Part shown: positions 23,426-34,774 of the stretch, in pieces
Layout: each line of letters starts with the position of its first letter
Position numbering within the stretch: position 1 is the first letter of the stretch
Assembly: GCA_000827325.1 (NCBI GenBank)
Contig: KN832876.1
Location: 1,054,001 to 1,118,000, forward strand
Direction: 5' to 3'
Origin: Oidiodendron maius Zn
Taxonomy: Eukaryota > Ascomycota > Leotiomycetes > Myxotrichaceae
DNA length: 64,000 bases
Made by a program: the position numbers and the translations under genes
Notes under the pieces: generated by a model
What the model saw: the letters and a program-made list of their open reading frames with translations, nothing else
Told to the model about the DNA's origin: nothing
The model's database searches: none

Positions 23426-24308
23426 TTATGTCCAGACCTCTACTGCATACGATTGCAGTTCTGGGATGCTAAAGACAATATCCGCTTCTCCTGGGCCTGG
23501 ATCTCTGAGGAATAGGAGTCTAAACTCCAGTACTAAAGCACCTCCGTTGACAGTAAATGATGCTGTGTTTCTAGGGTCTCCAGTGTTATCGTAGGTAATT
23601 GTAATTGCTTGTTGTAACACTGGTTCTAGAGCCGCAGACCATCGGGTTGTCGCTGCTCCTTGTCTCGGTGTTCGTTCTTGTTCCTCCCATTTCTCTAATA
23701 AAATTGAACTTTGCTCGTGATTAAATTTGGCAAGAATCACAATCTTGACATCGTGGTTTGATGTAGAGAACCACCATCTCATATCTGCTCTTAGCTCAGG
23801 CAGTGATTCAGAATGCCCAGCTTCAATAACTAGTGTAGGCCATTTTCCATGTTCTTTACGATCTGGTTTTGGTCCACCAGTCGAATCGCCTTCACCACCA
23901 TCGCCACCAGGGTGTCCTTCTCTTGCTCGATATGTAGTAGCGGCTTTTGATTTCCAATGGTTTTCTAAATTCATTCGGACAAGTTTATCTCGACATTGCT
24001 GATAAAGCTCTATATGGAGGCTTTCGTGAATTCCAGTCGGGATTGTAATAATAAGGAGTCTTGAGTCTGCATGATAACGTCGGAACCGAAACCCGCGTCC
24101 ACGGATCTCTCTCTCTTTCTCAATTATAGCAAAATCTTGATAAGAGACCTCTAAAAATAATTAGTATAATTGTAAGTAAAGATATATAGATCTAAGCTGA
24201 TATACCCGTAACAATCAGAATATCTCCAGGAATATGATTAATTAGCTCAAAGAGCGCTTCAACTGTCGTGAATTGCACAGTTGGGGGATTGGTGTCCTGC
24301 GACGCCAT
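23426..24308 (-). CDS. Fungal protein with restriction-endonuclease-like (Uma2-type) fold pattern
   Basis: Two exons, 24308..24206 and 24150..23426, encode 275 residues. The 55 nt intron has donor GTATAT and acceptor TTTTAG, and the join gives IVTEVSYQDFAIIEK. The start ATG follows an in-frame stop upstream, so no earlier ATG is available. The central region holds a run of conserved-looking motifs: FRFRRYHADSRLLIITIPTG, HESLHIELY, GEGDSTGGPKPDR, WPTLVIEAGHSESL, LRADMRWWFS and VKIVILAKF. The order, an Asp-containing strand and then VIEAG, resembles the PD-(D/E)XK nuclease core of Uma2-like proteins. Here the Lys position of the E-x-K motif is Gly. I recall many uncharacterised relatives in Leotiomycetes. 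The nuclease-fold idea is an inference from pattern, and the protein may be inactive. Confidence 0.7.
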
Positions 24309-24912
24309 CGAAGCAGATGATGCAGGGGTTGACGCGGATTTATACACTGGGGCTGAGACTGACGCAGATGTAGACTTCGAAGCTGCAGCAGATGATGCAT
24401 GACTAATGACAGAGAGGGGCTGTTTGGTGGCTGTTTAGTTGCTGTTTGGTTGGTCAAGTGTAACAGAGATCTTCGGTTAATTCATCCTTGACGCCTTGTT
24501 GTGATTGGATCCAGAAATAGATTCTGAACATTTGTGTAGCCGCCCAGAATCAACCCTCAAGGACTTTTCACCAATCAACCATATTGAACAATGTGACTTA
24601 CAGCTTAAGAAATTCTCTTGCCAGTTTCACCATATATGATGCGCAAGGTGCTGCTGTTTTTAGGACCAATATAGATCACGATGCAACCGCCCTCTTTCAG
24701 TAAAACAGTAGTTATCTCGCATATAAGACTCTCTCTACTTCACAACACCGTCAAAATCATTAACTGTCTCATGCTTCTCAATTTTATTAAATCATCCATT
24801 TATGGTCTGCGACCCTCGGTTTGATACCAGATTTCTTTCTAAAAATCTTGCTCTACGCGTCATTCATTTCTCAGCCATCTCCAGCAGACGCCCTAGTCTT
24901 CCTCTCTTAGAT
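24309..24912. other. Divergent promoter region
   Basis: About 600 bp between the nuclease-like gene (minus) and the membrane protein gene (plus). Just upstream of the minus-strand start the sequence would encode Ser/Ala-rich residues, but a stop precedes it. Nothing else was seen. Confidence 0.5.
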
Positions 24913-25398
24913 ATGGCACCACTACAGCCACGCGATAGCCCATCAACAGTCGATTCGGATGCCGGTGCTGCTGGTCCATCATCTGGATCCATACAGATAT
25001 CTACAGGGGCACTAGTTGCCGTGATTGTTGGTGTGGTATGCGTTGTAATTTTCGGAAGTACGCTCAAAAAAGACTTAAGTGTAATCTCATTTGCTGACCA
25101 TGGGATAGTCGTGACATCCGTGCTCTTTTACCTCGCCAAGAAACGTTCGTGGGAAATCCGAAAGACAATTCGAAGATCGGCAAAGAAGGTCGTTACCGCA
25201 TTGACACCTCGACGTTCAACATTTCCCAAAGACATAAACCAGAAACGACCAAGCAGGGCAGGCATGGCGAGGATTGATGAGGAGCCGCCAACACCCGGCC
25301 GGTCTATGGACTTGGAAAAAGGAAACTCGAAGTTGTCCTCGTTCGAGTTGCAGCAGCCACCCAAAGGATCGAAATGGGCGAAAAAAGTTGGTAGATGA
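24913..25398 (+). CDS. Small single-pass membrane protein, function unknown
   Basis: Two exons, 24913..25057 and 25109..25398, encode 144 residues. The 51 nt intron has donor GTACGC, branch GCTGAC and acceptor GATAG. Splicing produces one continuous membrane helix (STGALVAVIVGVVCVVIFGI and then VTSVLFYLA). The N-terminus is Ser/Asp-rich and short. After the helix comes a strongly basic stretch, AKKRSWEIRKTIRRSAKKV, then ALTPRRS and a Pro-rich tail. The arrangement predicts an extracellular or luminal N-terminus and a basic cytoplasmic tail. I recall similar small proteins in other Pezizomycotina, none with a known job. An upstream in-frame ATG at 24802 would add 37 residues that do not look conserved. 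Confidence 0.75.
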   Translation: MAPLQPRDSPSTVDSDAGAAGPSSGSIQISTGALVAVIVGVVCVVIFGSTLKKDLSVISFADHGIVVTSVLFYLAKKRSWEIRKTIRRSAKKVVTALTPRRSTFPKDINQKRPSRAGMARIDEEPPTPGRSMDLEKGNSKLSSFELQQPPKGSKWAKKVGR

Positions 25399-25532
25399 GC
25401 ACTGTCGGACAGTCTTCTCGTGACCGAGATGTATTTATTCGTACGATATTGTACGAGGAATGTCTGCAATGAAGGATATGGAGTTTCAGTGGGTGGTGGC
25501 GTTTTGATATGATAGGATGATCGTCGGACTGA

Positions 25533-27452
25533 TTATAATTTTCTGAAGACATTCCCACTCGCACTTCGTCTACCATCATCTCGTCTACCTTTCTTCGTCG
25601 TGGTTGCCCTTTCTTTTGTGTCTCTGCTAGAACTCGGTGCAAATGTTATTTGCCGTTCTCCCACAACATCTCCTTTGGCCTTACTAACGCGACTAGCACC
25701 TGATATGCGTGACCCAAGTGCTTTATCTTGCCGCTGGTGACCAGATTTTCTGTAGGATGATGACGATATGCGCATCTCTGGTTTTGGTTTGGGCTTTGAG
25801 ATGATTTCATCTTCACTTGTATCACTTGTGTCATTCTGACTATCGGCTTCCTTTGACGCGGCAGGGCCGTCGACCTTGGTGCTGGGATTGAGAGCTCGAA
25901 ACTCGCGACTCGTCTCATCAACTTGAAACTCTTCATCTTCGAACAGCTTGCTGAATCGAGCATCTCCTAACACGCCTTGGTCACTGTCGACCTGTTTCCT
26001 CCGCTCTTGCTTTTTGAGCAATTTATCAACCAAGTTTTGGTTGACTCTGACTTTCTTGCCTCCTCTGATTCTGCTAGCCCGCTCTTTCTCCACTTTTTCT
26101 TTGACTCTCTTAGTTCTTTCCTCGTCCCATATATACGGATTCGCAATGAGTCTAGCCTCTTCATACAGTTTTGAGGCAACAAAGTAGCCATGCATATATG
26201 GCCTCAGAAGATTGGTGGTCCCAACAAGATGGGCGAGGCTAAGCTGCCTCAATTCTGGCAGGGTCAAAAACTTATAGTTATCGTATGTCTCTGTTGGAGC
26301 TTCCTCTGCCATCTCCTCGACCATGTTGTCTAAGAACGAACACCATTTTGGTGCCGGACCCAGTTGTGGGATAAGGAAGGCGTGCTGCTGTTTCCCTTCG
26401 TTTGCTGTCAAAATCATGCCGCTGCTTTTGCACCATGCAACAGAGTTGATATCGACTGCTGGTTCAACTGATGTCCAGGCGGTGCCATCTGTCTCGTCCC
26501 ATACTTTGATGATTCGTTTATCTGCGGATAGAATCTTCTTTTCTTGGGAAGATGTGGTCATATGTATCAGTGTTTTAATTGGATAACCGTATCCTTGATC
26601 TTTTTGCAGAATTGGAACGGGTCGCCGAAGATCAAATATCCTGATTATGCCCTCTGAAGAACCAGTCACTAGTGACAGTCCTGATCTGTCGAAATCAAGA
26701 GCAGTGATCTCTCTCTCTTGGCCAGGGAGTATACCAACTCTCGACTTTGATCTCGGGTCCCAGAACTCGACGGTGCCTATTGACGTGCCGAATGCTAGAA
26801 GGTTGTGACTCTCCTCTGCGACAGCTGCGGTGTTCACACTTCCAGTATTTATTCCGCCCTGAAGCGTCCCCCCACCTACTGTAGTCATATCGTCTCCGCC
26901 TACATCAATCTGGTATGATTTCATATATCTTCCTATCTCAAGGTTTAGTCTGTAAACCTCACCACTCCCATCAGCATTGACACCAACTGCAGGGACTAGT
27001 GCCTCAGCAGAGTGTCTGTTATAGATCAGATCTCGGCCATAGCGTGGAAGGCGTGTTTGATAGTGGCAGCCTCCTGGAGTGTGAAATTCAAGTCTTCTAT
27101 CGGTCTGCAGATGAAGGGACTTCGAGTAGTCGGAGGACAGAAGAATGAACGATTGGTTCAGAGAAGTCGTGTGTCGTGCAAACGAAAGGGAGAGATGAGG
27201 AAGATAATGCGTGTGAATTTGAGGCTTGTAGGTCCCCGTACTCATAACCCAATCCCCGTCATCGCTCACCCTTATGCAGTTGCTGGCTTCTTCAAACTCA
27301 AAGTCTTGCAGAAGCTCGACTCGATTTGCATACTCCGGGTCATTTTTTAAGCTCCTTTTTCGTCTGCGGGCAAGCCAGTCAGGAAGAGGGCGTGCGGTAG
27401 ATGCACCGGAAATCGTGTATACGGGAACATCATTTGGATTAGTGAGTTTCAT
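25533..27452 (-). CDS. ENP2: ENP2/NOL10-like WD-repeat protein, 40S ribosome biogenesis
   Basis: A single exon encodes 639 residues starting at ATG 27452. The N-terminus VYTISGASTARPLPDWLARR, followed by the segment ending in VELLQDFEFEEASN, is diagnostic of ENP2/NOL10. WD-type repeats follow, for example TSIGTVEFWDPRSKSRVGIL and VTGSSEGIIRIFDLRRP. The conserved helical segment PELRQLSLAHLVGTTNLLRPYMHGYFV comes next, and then a Lys/Arg-rich nucleolar tail. ENP2 is an essential nucleolar component of the small-subunit processome that supports 18S rRNA maturation. The gene is divergent from MED13 with a 582 bp gap. It carries a palindromic element 36-44 bp upstream of the start codon. Confidence 0.95.
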   Translation of the reverse strand: MKLTNPNDVPVYTISGASTARPLPDWLARRRKRSLKNDPEYANRVELLQDFEFEEASNCIRVSDDGDWVMSTGTYKPQIHTHYLPHLSLSFARHTTSLNQSFILLSSDYSKSLHLQTDRRLEFHTPGGCHYQTRLPRYGRDLIYNRHSAEALVPAVGVNADGSGEVYRLNLEIGRYMKSYQIDVGGDDMTTVGGGTLQGGINTGSVNTAAVAEESHNLLAFGTSIGTVEFWDPRSKSRVGILPGQEREITALDFDRSGLSLVTGSSEGIIRIFDLRRPVPILQKDQGYGYPIKTLIHMTTSSQEKKILSADKRIIKVWDETDGTAWTSVEPAVDINSVAWCKSSGMILTANEGKQQHAFLIPQLGPAPKWCSFLDNMVEEMAEEAPTETYDNYKFLTLPELRQLSLAHLVGTTNLLRPYMHGYFVASKLYEEARLIANPYIWDEERTKRVKEKVEKERASRIRGGKKVRVNQNLVDKLLKKQERRKQVDSDQGVLGDARFSKLFEDEEFQVDETSREFRALNPSTKVDGPAASKEADSQNDTSDTSEDEIISKPKPKPEMRISSSSYRKSGHQRQDKALGSRISGASRVSKAKGDVVGERQITFAPSSSRDTKERATTTKKGRRDDGRRSASGNVFRKL

Positions 27453-27483
27453 GGCGGCGCTGTCAATGCTTAGCTGTCTCGTG

Positions 27484-27498
27484 CTCTATCGGCGATAG
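27484..27498. promoter_or_regulatory. 15 bp palindrome (TCTATCG-G-CGATAGA) upstream of ENP2
   Basis: This element is a perfect inverted repeat around one central base and contains ATCGGCGAT (27488..27496). It lies 32 bp upstream of the ENP2 start codon. A half copy (CTCTATCGCC) lies at about 27513-27522. The core matches the elements in front of REI1 and GEM1. Confidence 0.5.
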
Positions 27499-28034
27499 AA
27501 ATTTTATTTATCTCTATCGCCAGGGACAGGCCCCATTCGCACTTTCCCTATCTTTGACTAGCGGCGGATAGAACCGAATTTACCTTCGCTGACATTTCAT
27601 CGCGAAGTCAGGGATTCGCCGCTGGGCTTCAACCTCGACCTTGCGTTTTCTCAACGCGCGCAACGATCACGCAATGCGACCAACGCGACTCTCGTGATAT
27701 ATATATCTCATTACTAATTTGCCAACTGCATGTCGCACTGCGCTGCCTGCCACACTGCACGACTTCCCTCTTCTGGACAAGCTTTTCCGTACCGGAAACC
27801 ACCTTGGCATGGCAAAGTGATCCAGCTGAGATGGAGCCTAGTGAACCCTACTCATAGTACGCAATCTATCTACCGAATATATATACCTCATATGTCAACG
27901 CATTACCGAGACGAACGCTGTAGATTTCCAGGTGGCCTAGAGAGTTGGTGACCTCGAACTTCGGCGAGCCCATTTCTGACGGATCTCGAGTACAAGCCGG
28001 GGAATACGCCTATGATTCTGGCCTCCTCCCCGCA
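27499..28034. other. Divergent promoter region ENP2 / MED13
   Basis: About 540 bp between the two divergent genes. A 73-residue frame at 27730-27951 is not supported. The sequence just before the MED13 ATG is open upstream only as far as a stop codon at about 27920 and contains no ATG. Confidence 0.5.
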
Positions 28035-31000
28035 ATGGAGCCTGGCGATTACTTCACGAATGTTTTATCTTCTGTAAGAGTAGTATACCCTGTAATGAAT
28101 GTCTGCGGCTAATTTTGAACTTAGAATAACTATGGATCTATACAATATGAATATTTCGAATCCCAAACTTCATCCTCGGCTGGAATTTGGAAGCACCTAC
28201 AGAGAGTTGAGGCAAAGTGGAGGAAAGAGGGGATACTAGTCCACTGTGATCCCTTTAAAGATGGAATATGGATTTATCAAAACGCTGCGGGCAGTGCCCC
28301 ATCTTCCCAGGAACCTATTGCCACGACTTCGACCATTGTTGATACCAGTACCATGGATCTTGTGCTAAGGGACAAGGGAACCTACGAACCTGCAAGCCTT
28401 TCCAAGAACAAGCTTCTAAGTGCGACAAGCATTAGTGCCTCGAGCGTTAACTCTTCGCCTTCTTCACTTGAGAATTCGATTCGCAATGTACAGAGTATCA
28501 ACTCAAGAGCCATTCAGGTCAATTCAAACTATAACGTTGTGAATGAGCCTCCGACGCCGCCTCCTGGCACCAGATCTATAGCCTCAGCGGGGGAAAGCTA
28601 TCCATATCTGAAACATATCCACGATTGTTTCATATCAGCAGTGCTTGGCTCTGTGGTCTACTTCCTTTGCCGTGATTATGGATACATCCCCCTTAATTCA
28701 CGAACTCTGCTTCTAGCATCGCCCAAATTCTCGCCCCGTCAATGCCATAAACATAATCAGATGGAAGGAGGTAATACCATCACACTTGCAACTCTTGATA
28801 TTAGCTTGACCACTCTGGGGGCTCTTGTGGTTAAGGCCTCCTCTGATACTGCGCCTGGACTGCTGAGCGTTGCGAGTAGTCCGGTCCCACCGTCAGGTTC
28901 CTATCCCAATATATCCCCAGGAACAGCATTGTGGCTTGCTCCCGGTGGAAATGCAGCCAAGTTTTTTGGAACGCAGCAGGAGAAAAAATTATCTGCAAAT
29001 CTACTTATCTCTCATCTCCAGGCAAACACCGTCGATCACCGACAGCATGGCTTTAATGGTGCCACAATCCAGTCTTGGCAGACTAAATGTTTGGAGTGGC
29101 TAGCAGAGAAAGGCTTGAATACCACCGAGTTGGAAGAGGGCGGTTGGGTTTTGGTCCAAGTCCTCAGTGGTAGTTCACCCTATTTCAACTCAGACTTCCA
29201 AGGCAACCCGATGCTTGAGGCTCTGACTATTGTCCCATGGCCAGCACTCTTATGTTTCCAAACAACTAATACTAGTAATCGGGAATTTCATCCTATTGCA
29301 GCTAAAAACAGCCAGCTTGACCCCCTTTCTTTTGCGGAAGAATGGTTCACGAACAAAGATGAGAGAGCAAATGTAATAACCAGACGACAGAAAGAGAGAC
29401 AACTTGCTGAAGCTAGAGCTAAAGAGCAGGCTGATGTAGATGCCCGTAATCTGCAATCGATTACGCAGTCGCCTGCGGCCCTACGGAGAGGCAGTGTTTC
29501 TGGGGCTGTATACCCTACCCCACCTGATGCCGTGCATAATCCCCTCGGAGCTACCCCGTCACTTGATGGTGGAGTGTCGACACCCGGTAATCCAAACCAA
29601 TTGTTTACCAATGAATTAGACACAACATCAACAAACGCAATTCCAGGGACAGCTGGCCAGGACTCCGATGTCTGGGACTCATCTGATAAGATAGAGAGAG
29701 GAGCGACGAACATGAATTTCCATGGAAACGATAATGATAATGACGTTCTCTTTAGAGATGCAACAGCGGATTTATTTGGGGATGTCACTGATGCGGATTT
29801 CAGCTTTTTTGACGAGCCAGATATGATCCAAGTCGATCCGCAAACCACATCGCCCGGAAATATGGCTCTAGGCATTCAAGAAACGAGACAGGAACAAGAA
29901 ATATCAGCTCTAGATTCTGAAGATGCAAGCTTCTCTAATGCGCCTCGAGCCATTCTAGACGCCAATGACGACGTGAGCTCAGCTCAGCACGAAAAGCCCG
30001 AGTCACCGATGAAGATAAATGTACCAAATGGACCTGCGGAACATGAAATATCAGAAAATACTCTCGAGACATCTGAAGCTGCCATAAATCCTCCTATCCA
30101 AGAGCCATTCAATAAGGAGGCTGTTTTTCAACGGCTGTTTCAAGGTGAGCGGCTACAAAAACAATCCTCTACGCCAAGAAGGCTTAGTGCATTTAACGCG
30201 GTTGACTTTGAGAGTTCGTTGATATCAGTCAATAAGAAGTATGGCTCCACTGGAAGATTTCGCTTTTCAGAGAAAGGGAAACGTCTGCAACATGTAGCGT
30301 CTCCTAGTATACCGAAAACAGACTATCTTAGTCGACGGCGAAAGTTAACACATAATGAGAATGAGTGGATTAATTTAGCCAAGCTTTTGCACCAAGAAGA
30401 ATCCGGTATACTGGACCACCCACCAGAAGACGACCAATCAATGCTTTATCTCGTGGATATTGATCACACAAGTGTAACTTCTGAGCAAGATGATACGAGC
30501 CACACAACAGATGACTTATCACTGGCTCTTAAGCCAGGCATAAAGCGGAAATGGGCGATGGATGAAGATCGAGACGACATGACATCCTCATTTGATGCCT
30601 TACTCATGGATTATCCACAGTCCGCGAGCACACCACTGTCAATAAGTGGCTCTCAAATACCGCTTCTTGAAGGGGATCCGGCTGACTGGTCTCTAACGAC
30701 ATATTTCAATTCACCAGAACCTGATATCCAGTCTACCGCGTTGACAGACCTGGAGTATATTGCTACAGCTCAAATCCTTGGAGATCAAGCAGTATCTGGG
30801 ACTGTCAAAATACCTGGCTCCTCCAGCCTGGGAAACGATCTGCAATTGAGCGATCTTAGGGTCGCTGCTACAAGAACGCTAATGCACAGCCTGGCAACAT
30901 CAACCAATGCTTGTTTGGGAGATATATCGAACTGCACGTTACGTTCCTTCTTGGAAATTCAGGGCATACCTGTGCTGAACCATGGTCTACGGTTACCTCC

Positions 31001-32669
31001 TCGACCAAATACCAATCATAAAGGTGCAGTCGTGGACCATTTAAGAGCGAGCAATCCCTTTCCGATCACGTCGCCGCAACTGGAGGTGCGAAGGGCTGAT
31101 TCGAAACTCTCCGTTCTCCCATCTGCAGTGAGTTTTTGGGAGAACTTGAGTTTGAGTCCATCTTGTGGCAGCAAAGACGTCAACGCAGTCTGTGTCTTTC
31201 CTAACTTTGATGGCGTAGCTGGAAATGCTGCTATTTTCCTCGATCAAATGCGCAGCGTATACGAGTCGTCTCGCCTTGGTGGTCATGACAAGGTCTCTTG
31301 TAAAGATGTCTCTGACGGTTTGGTACCGTACAATACCGATGCTGGACAACAGACGAGCAAGATGCATCATTTGACTGCGCTCAAGGAGGCTACAGCGCGA
31401 TTGGGCAGAGCTCTAGCATCATTGTCCGTTGAAGAGAAGAACTTTGTGGTATACTTTGTATACCCGGTCGATAACTCTGCCCTCCTGGTGCATATCTGCT
31501 CTGCGTTCCAACACCTTTTCAATATGTATAGGAAAGCATTGTCTGACCGAAAGATTAGTGTTGCAAATGAGCTTGTATTGCAGCTAGTTCCTCTAGATTT
31601 TGTTGCTTCGCACACTTGCCTTGTTGTCCCATCACCGACGGAATATGCACGGCTGGCAATGGAAGTATTCGATCGCTGCATAGACTTCACTTCGGCCTCT
31701 TCAAACCCGGGGATTCTGCTAGAGCAGCCACTCCCGAAGAATATCGACTTCAAGCTAAATGTAAATCCGTCTGCATCCTTGCTACAGGAGAACTCCTGCC
31801 TACACATTGCATATGCTCAGAGTATTGACGATCGCTGGATTACAGCTGCTTGGACTGATAACAGAGGGACACAACAAATGACAGCTTCATACTGCCTGGG
31901 ACGAAAGAATGAGCAGATTTCGATGGCCTTCCCTGCTGTTGCCCATGAGATATGGGAGACGACTCTAGAAATTATATCCGGCAAGAAAATCCACTGGCGA
32001 ATCATGATTGCCCGGGTGGGTGTCATGGATCCATCTGAAGTAGAGTTCTGGGCCGGTCTAGCATCAACGGAATCAAACGTCCCAGTTAACTTAACGCTTG
32101 TTACAGTGCAGACAGATCCGTCGCTAAGGCTCTTGCCTGCTCCTAGCACCCTGTCTCCGGTCTCAAATGCGCCTCAGGCGGTCGTCACGCCGGTATCGAC
32201 TCCTCAAACAGCGCCGGCTGCAGTTCTCTCGCCGGAGGCGGTTGGTACCCCGAGTCGAGAGCCTGCCAGCGCGGCTACGCCTATCGATGGCAACGCCGAG
32301 CCGGATAGTGATGCCAGACTTCTAGATTATACCGATCAGAGCTGGGGTGCGGTGCTTTCGCACAGATTGAATAACTCCAATTCCCTCCTAGAACTCAACC
32401 CAGCTCTCATCAGCGGATACCTGATCAAGAACGGCGGAACGAATAGCGACGACCAGCCCGTTGTTATGGAGGTGAATATTGTATATAGTGAGATAGCAGG
32501 CAACCCGAGGACATTCCATGAGAATCTTCTGAGGGAGATACTAGGATATTACAGGAATTTAGGAACGTTGGCTAGGGTTCGGGGCGTTGTGGACTCGGTT
32601 AAGGACATCCGCCCCTGGCATATCGCTGCCGCGGAGAAGGCAGTAAAGGCTTTGTATATGTTGATGTAG
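28035..32669 (+). CDS. MED13: Mediator complex subunit 13 (SSN2/SRB9)
   Basis: Two exons, 28035..28073 and 28125..32669, encode 1,527 residues. The 39 nt first exon encodes MEPGDYFTNVLSS, and the next reads NNYGSIQYEYFESQ. Together these are the signature start of the MED13 N-terminal domain. The 51 nt intron has donor GTAAGA and acceptor CTTAG. A long low-complexity middle with acidic clusters (DVTDADFSFFDEPDMIQVDP) follows. The C-terminal MED13 domain has LTALKEATARLGRALASL, NFVVYFVYPVDNSALL and IHWRIMIARVGVMDPSEVEFW, and ends with AAEKAVKALYML. MED13 links the CDK8 kinase module to core Mediator and mostly represses transcription by blocking RNA polymerase II binding. It acts in the nucleus. 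The length fits the fungal family. Confidence 0.95.
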
Positions 32670-33100
32670 AAACAATCGCGGCTGTAGGTGTTTTGATGGT
32701 GCATGGCTGGATAACTGTATTAGAGATGACCGACCAATTGGATTAAGAGTTACACAACATGGTTTTGATGTTCTGGTATTGCTGTTAAAGCTGGTGCGTT
32801 GGGCATTGCATGACTATATGTTTAGTATTTCGTGAATTCCATTGTATAGAAATAGTATTGCAATTGATAAGTTACGGAGTCATCGGTTATCTAAGCCAGA
32901 TCTTTACCTTTGGAGGGGCTGGCGCGGGGTTAAATTTCGAACACAAAAACTTGACACAAGACGTGACTGCACGTGGGCTTACCTTCCTCCAACTCCCCTT
33001 TATCTCAATAACAGGCCATTACCTCCGACCAAGGAATTCCACGCTGCCATCCAGCAAGCCTATCCCTCACGCCTGCTATTCCCAAGTGCAGGACAGCTCA
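32670..33100. other. Intergenic region MED13 / MTA phosphorylase
   Basis: About 430 bp containing the MED13 3' end and the next promoter, including a CACGTG near 32971. No ORF was supported. Confidence 0.5.
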
Positions 33101-34236
33101 ATGGCGGACCTCCCGACTTCCTACGACGGTAAGTCGGCCACCCTCCGTTACGAGCAAGAGCTGTCATAGGTTGACCGCTCAACTGTAGGATCTGTCCTAA
33201 TCGCTGTGATCGGTGGCACCGGTCTGCAGAGCCTTGCTGGTTACGTCCCTGTTGCCGTTGTCAATCCCAAGACGCCTTGGGGCTACCCCTCAGCGCCAAT
33301 TCACATCCTAAAGCACAACGATGTCCCAATCGCGTTCCTCTCCCGCCATGGCGCTTATCATGAGATTGCCCCGCACGAGGTGCCTTCTCGAGCAAATATT
33401 GCAGCGTTGAGAAGTATTGGTGTCCGGACTGTGATTGCGTTCAGCGCAGTGGGTAGCTTGCAGGAGGAAATTAAGCCTAGAGATTTCGTTGTTCCGGACC
33501 AGATCATTGACCGCACAAAAGGTGAGTGCTTCTGTCAAATTAGGTGTGTGTCTGACCAAGGCCCTCTCTGCAGGAGTTCGGCCATTTACGTTCTTTGAGA
33601 AGGGAGTAGTGGGACACGTGGGATTTGCGGATCCATTCGATGAAAAAATCGCAAAAGTAAGACAGGAGAACACAAAAAACATGTGTCCAAAGCTTATACT
33701 GAGTTCAAGGTCGTGAGAGTGTGTGGTCATGCCCTTGCAGGAGATGGTGTTGTTTTGCATGACAAAGGGACGGTTGTCTGCATGGGTTTGTGCTACACAA
33801 CTCTTTGCCTTCCTAGCTAACACGGGACGCAGAAGGACCCCAATTCTCAACTCGCGCGGAGTCTAATCTCTACCGTTCCTGGGGAGGTTCCGTAATCAAC
33901 ATGTCTGCTCTTCCAGAAGCGAAGCTCGCTCGCGAAGCTGAAATGGTCTATCAGATGATCTGCATGGCCACCGACTACGACTGTTGGCACTCTACAGCTG
34001 ACGATGTAGACGTTGAGATGGTCATGGGCCATATGAGTGCTAACTCTGCTAATGCAAAAACCCTAGTTGGAGCCGTTCTTGATATGCTGAGTAAGGAGGA
34101 ACACAGTGACACGGTAACCGCAAAGCATTGGGAGGGCAAGTCGACTGGCATGATTAAGTTTATGACGAAGAAGGAAGGCCGGGGAGCTGAGGGTATCAAG
34201 AATGTGGAATATTTATTTCCTGGAGTCTTTGACTAG
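33101..34236 (+). CDS. S-methyl-5'-thioadenosine phosphorylase
   Basis: Five exons, 33101..33128, 33189..33521, 33574..33656, 33710..33785 and 33833..34236, encode 307 residues. Joined motifs are diagnostic: [11 protein letters not shown] (phosphate loop), [63 protein letters not shown] and MATDYDCWH. The enzyme splits 5'-methylthioadenosine from polyamine synthesis into adenine and methylthioribose-1-phosphate, feeding methionine salvage. It acts in the cytosol, usually as a trimer. The third intron ends with the less usual acceptor TTCAAG at 33709, needed to give [12 protein letters not shown]. The last exon is a single open frame to TAG. The yeast counterpart is MEU1. Confidence 0.95.
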
Positions 34237-34774
34237 AGACTAGAGCGTGCGCTTGCAAAAACATAAGAGAGAAAGAAAGTCTATCTATCTATTGTTACAA
34301 TGATGATTTCTTGGCTTGGAGTAGACTCCTGTTAGATATAAACTGCATTGGCCTACAATACTGATTATGTTTTTGGATGTGACGTATTGCAAATTGCATT
34401 AATTTATCACTTGCAAGTGTAGGACATTGAATATTATTCTGTCCCTCTAGAGGATAGAGCTCCACTTCTATGAGCTTGACCCATATCATAATGATACATA
34501 TACATATACTGGTACACTGCCCACAGGCATCGTTGGGGTATCTTCGCTAGGTTGATTTTTTTCGGTTATCTCATGGTTCTCATCGATGTCAATGAAAGGT
34601 CTCATCGGATATCTGTCCATTTCCCCTCATGATCATGAAAGGAGTCGCAATGCATCATCAGTCGTCAGCATGCTCACGTATTGAACACTCGTGGTGTGCC
34701 GTCCTCAAACTGGAGGAGCACAATTTCGTCTACGTACTCCAATAATCCAGGTCAGGATCACTTCACTTTTGTCC
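34237..34774. other. Convergent 3' intergenic region
   Basis: About 540 bp of AT-rich sequence between the MTA phosphorylase stop and the stop of the NOT4-region gene. No gene or repeat was recognised. Confidence 0.55.

Noticed and set aside
29288-29875. A 195-residue minus-strand frame
   Set aside because: It is antisense to the low-complexity part of MED13, where Ser-rich codons keep the opposite frame open.
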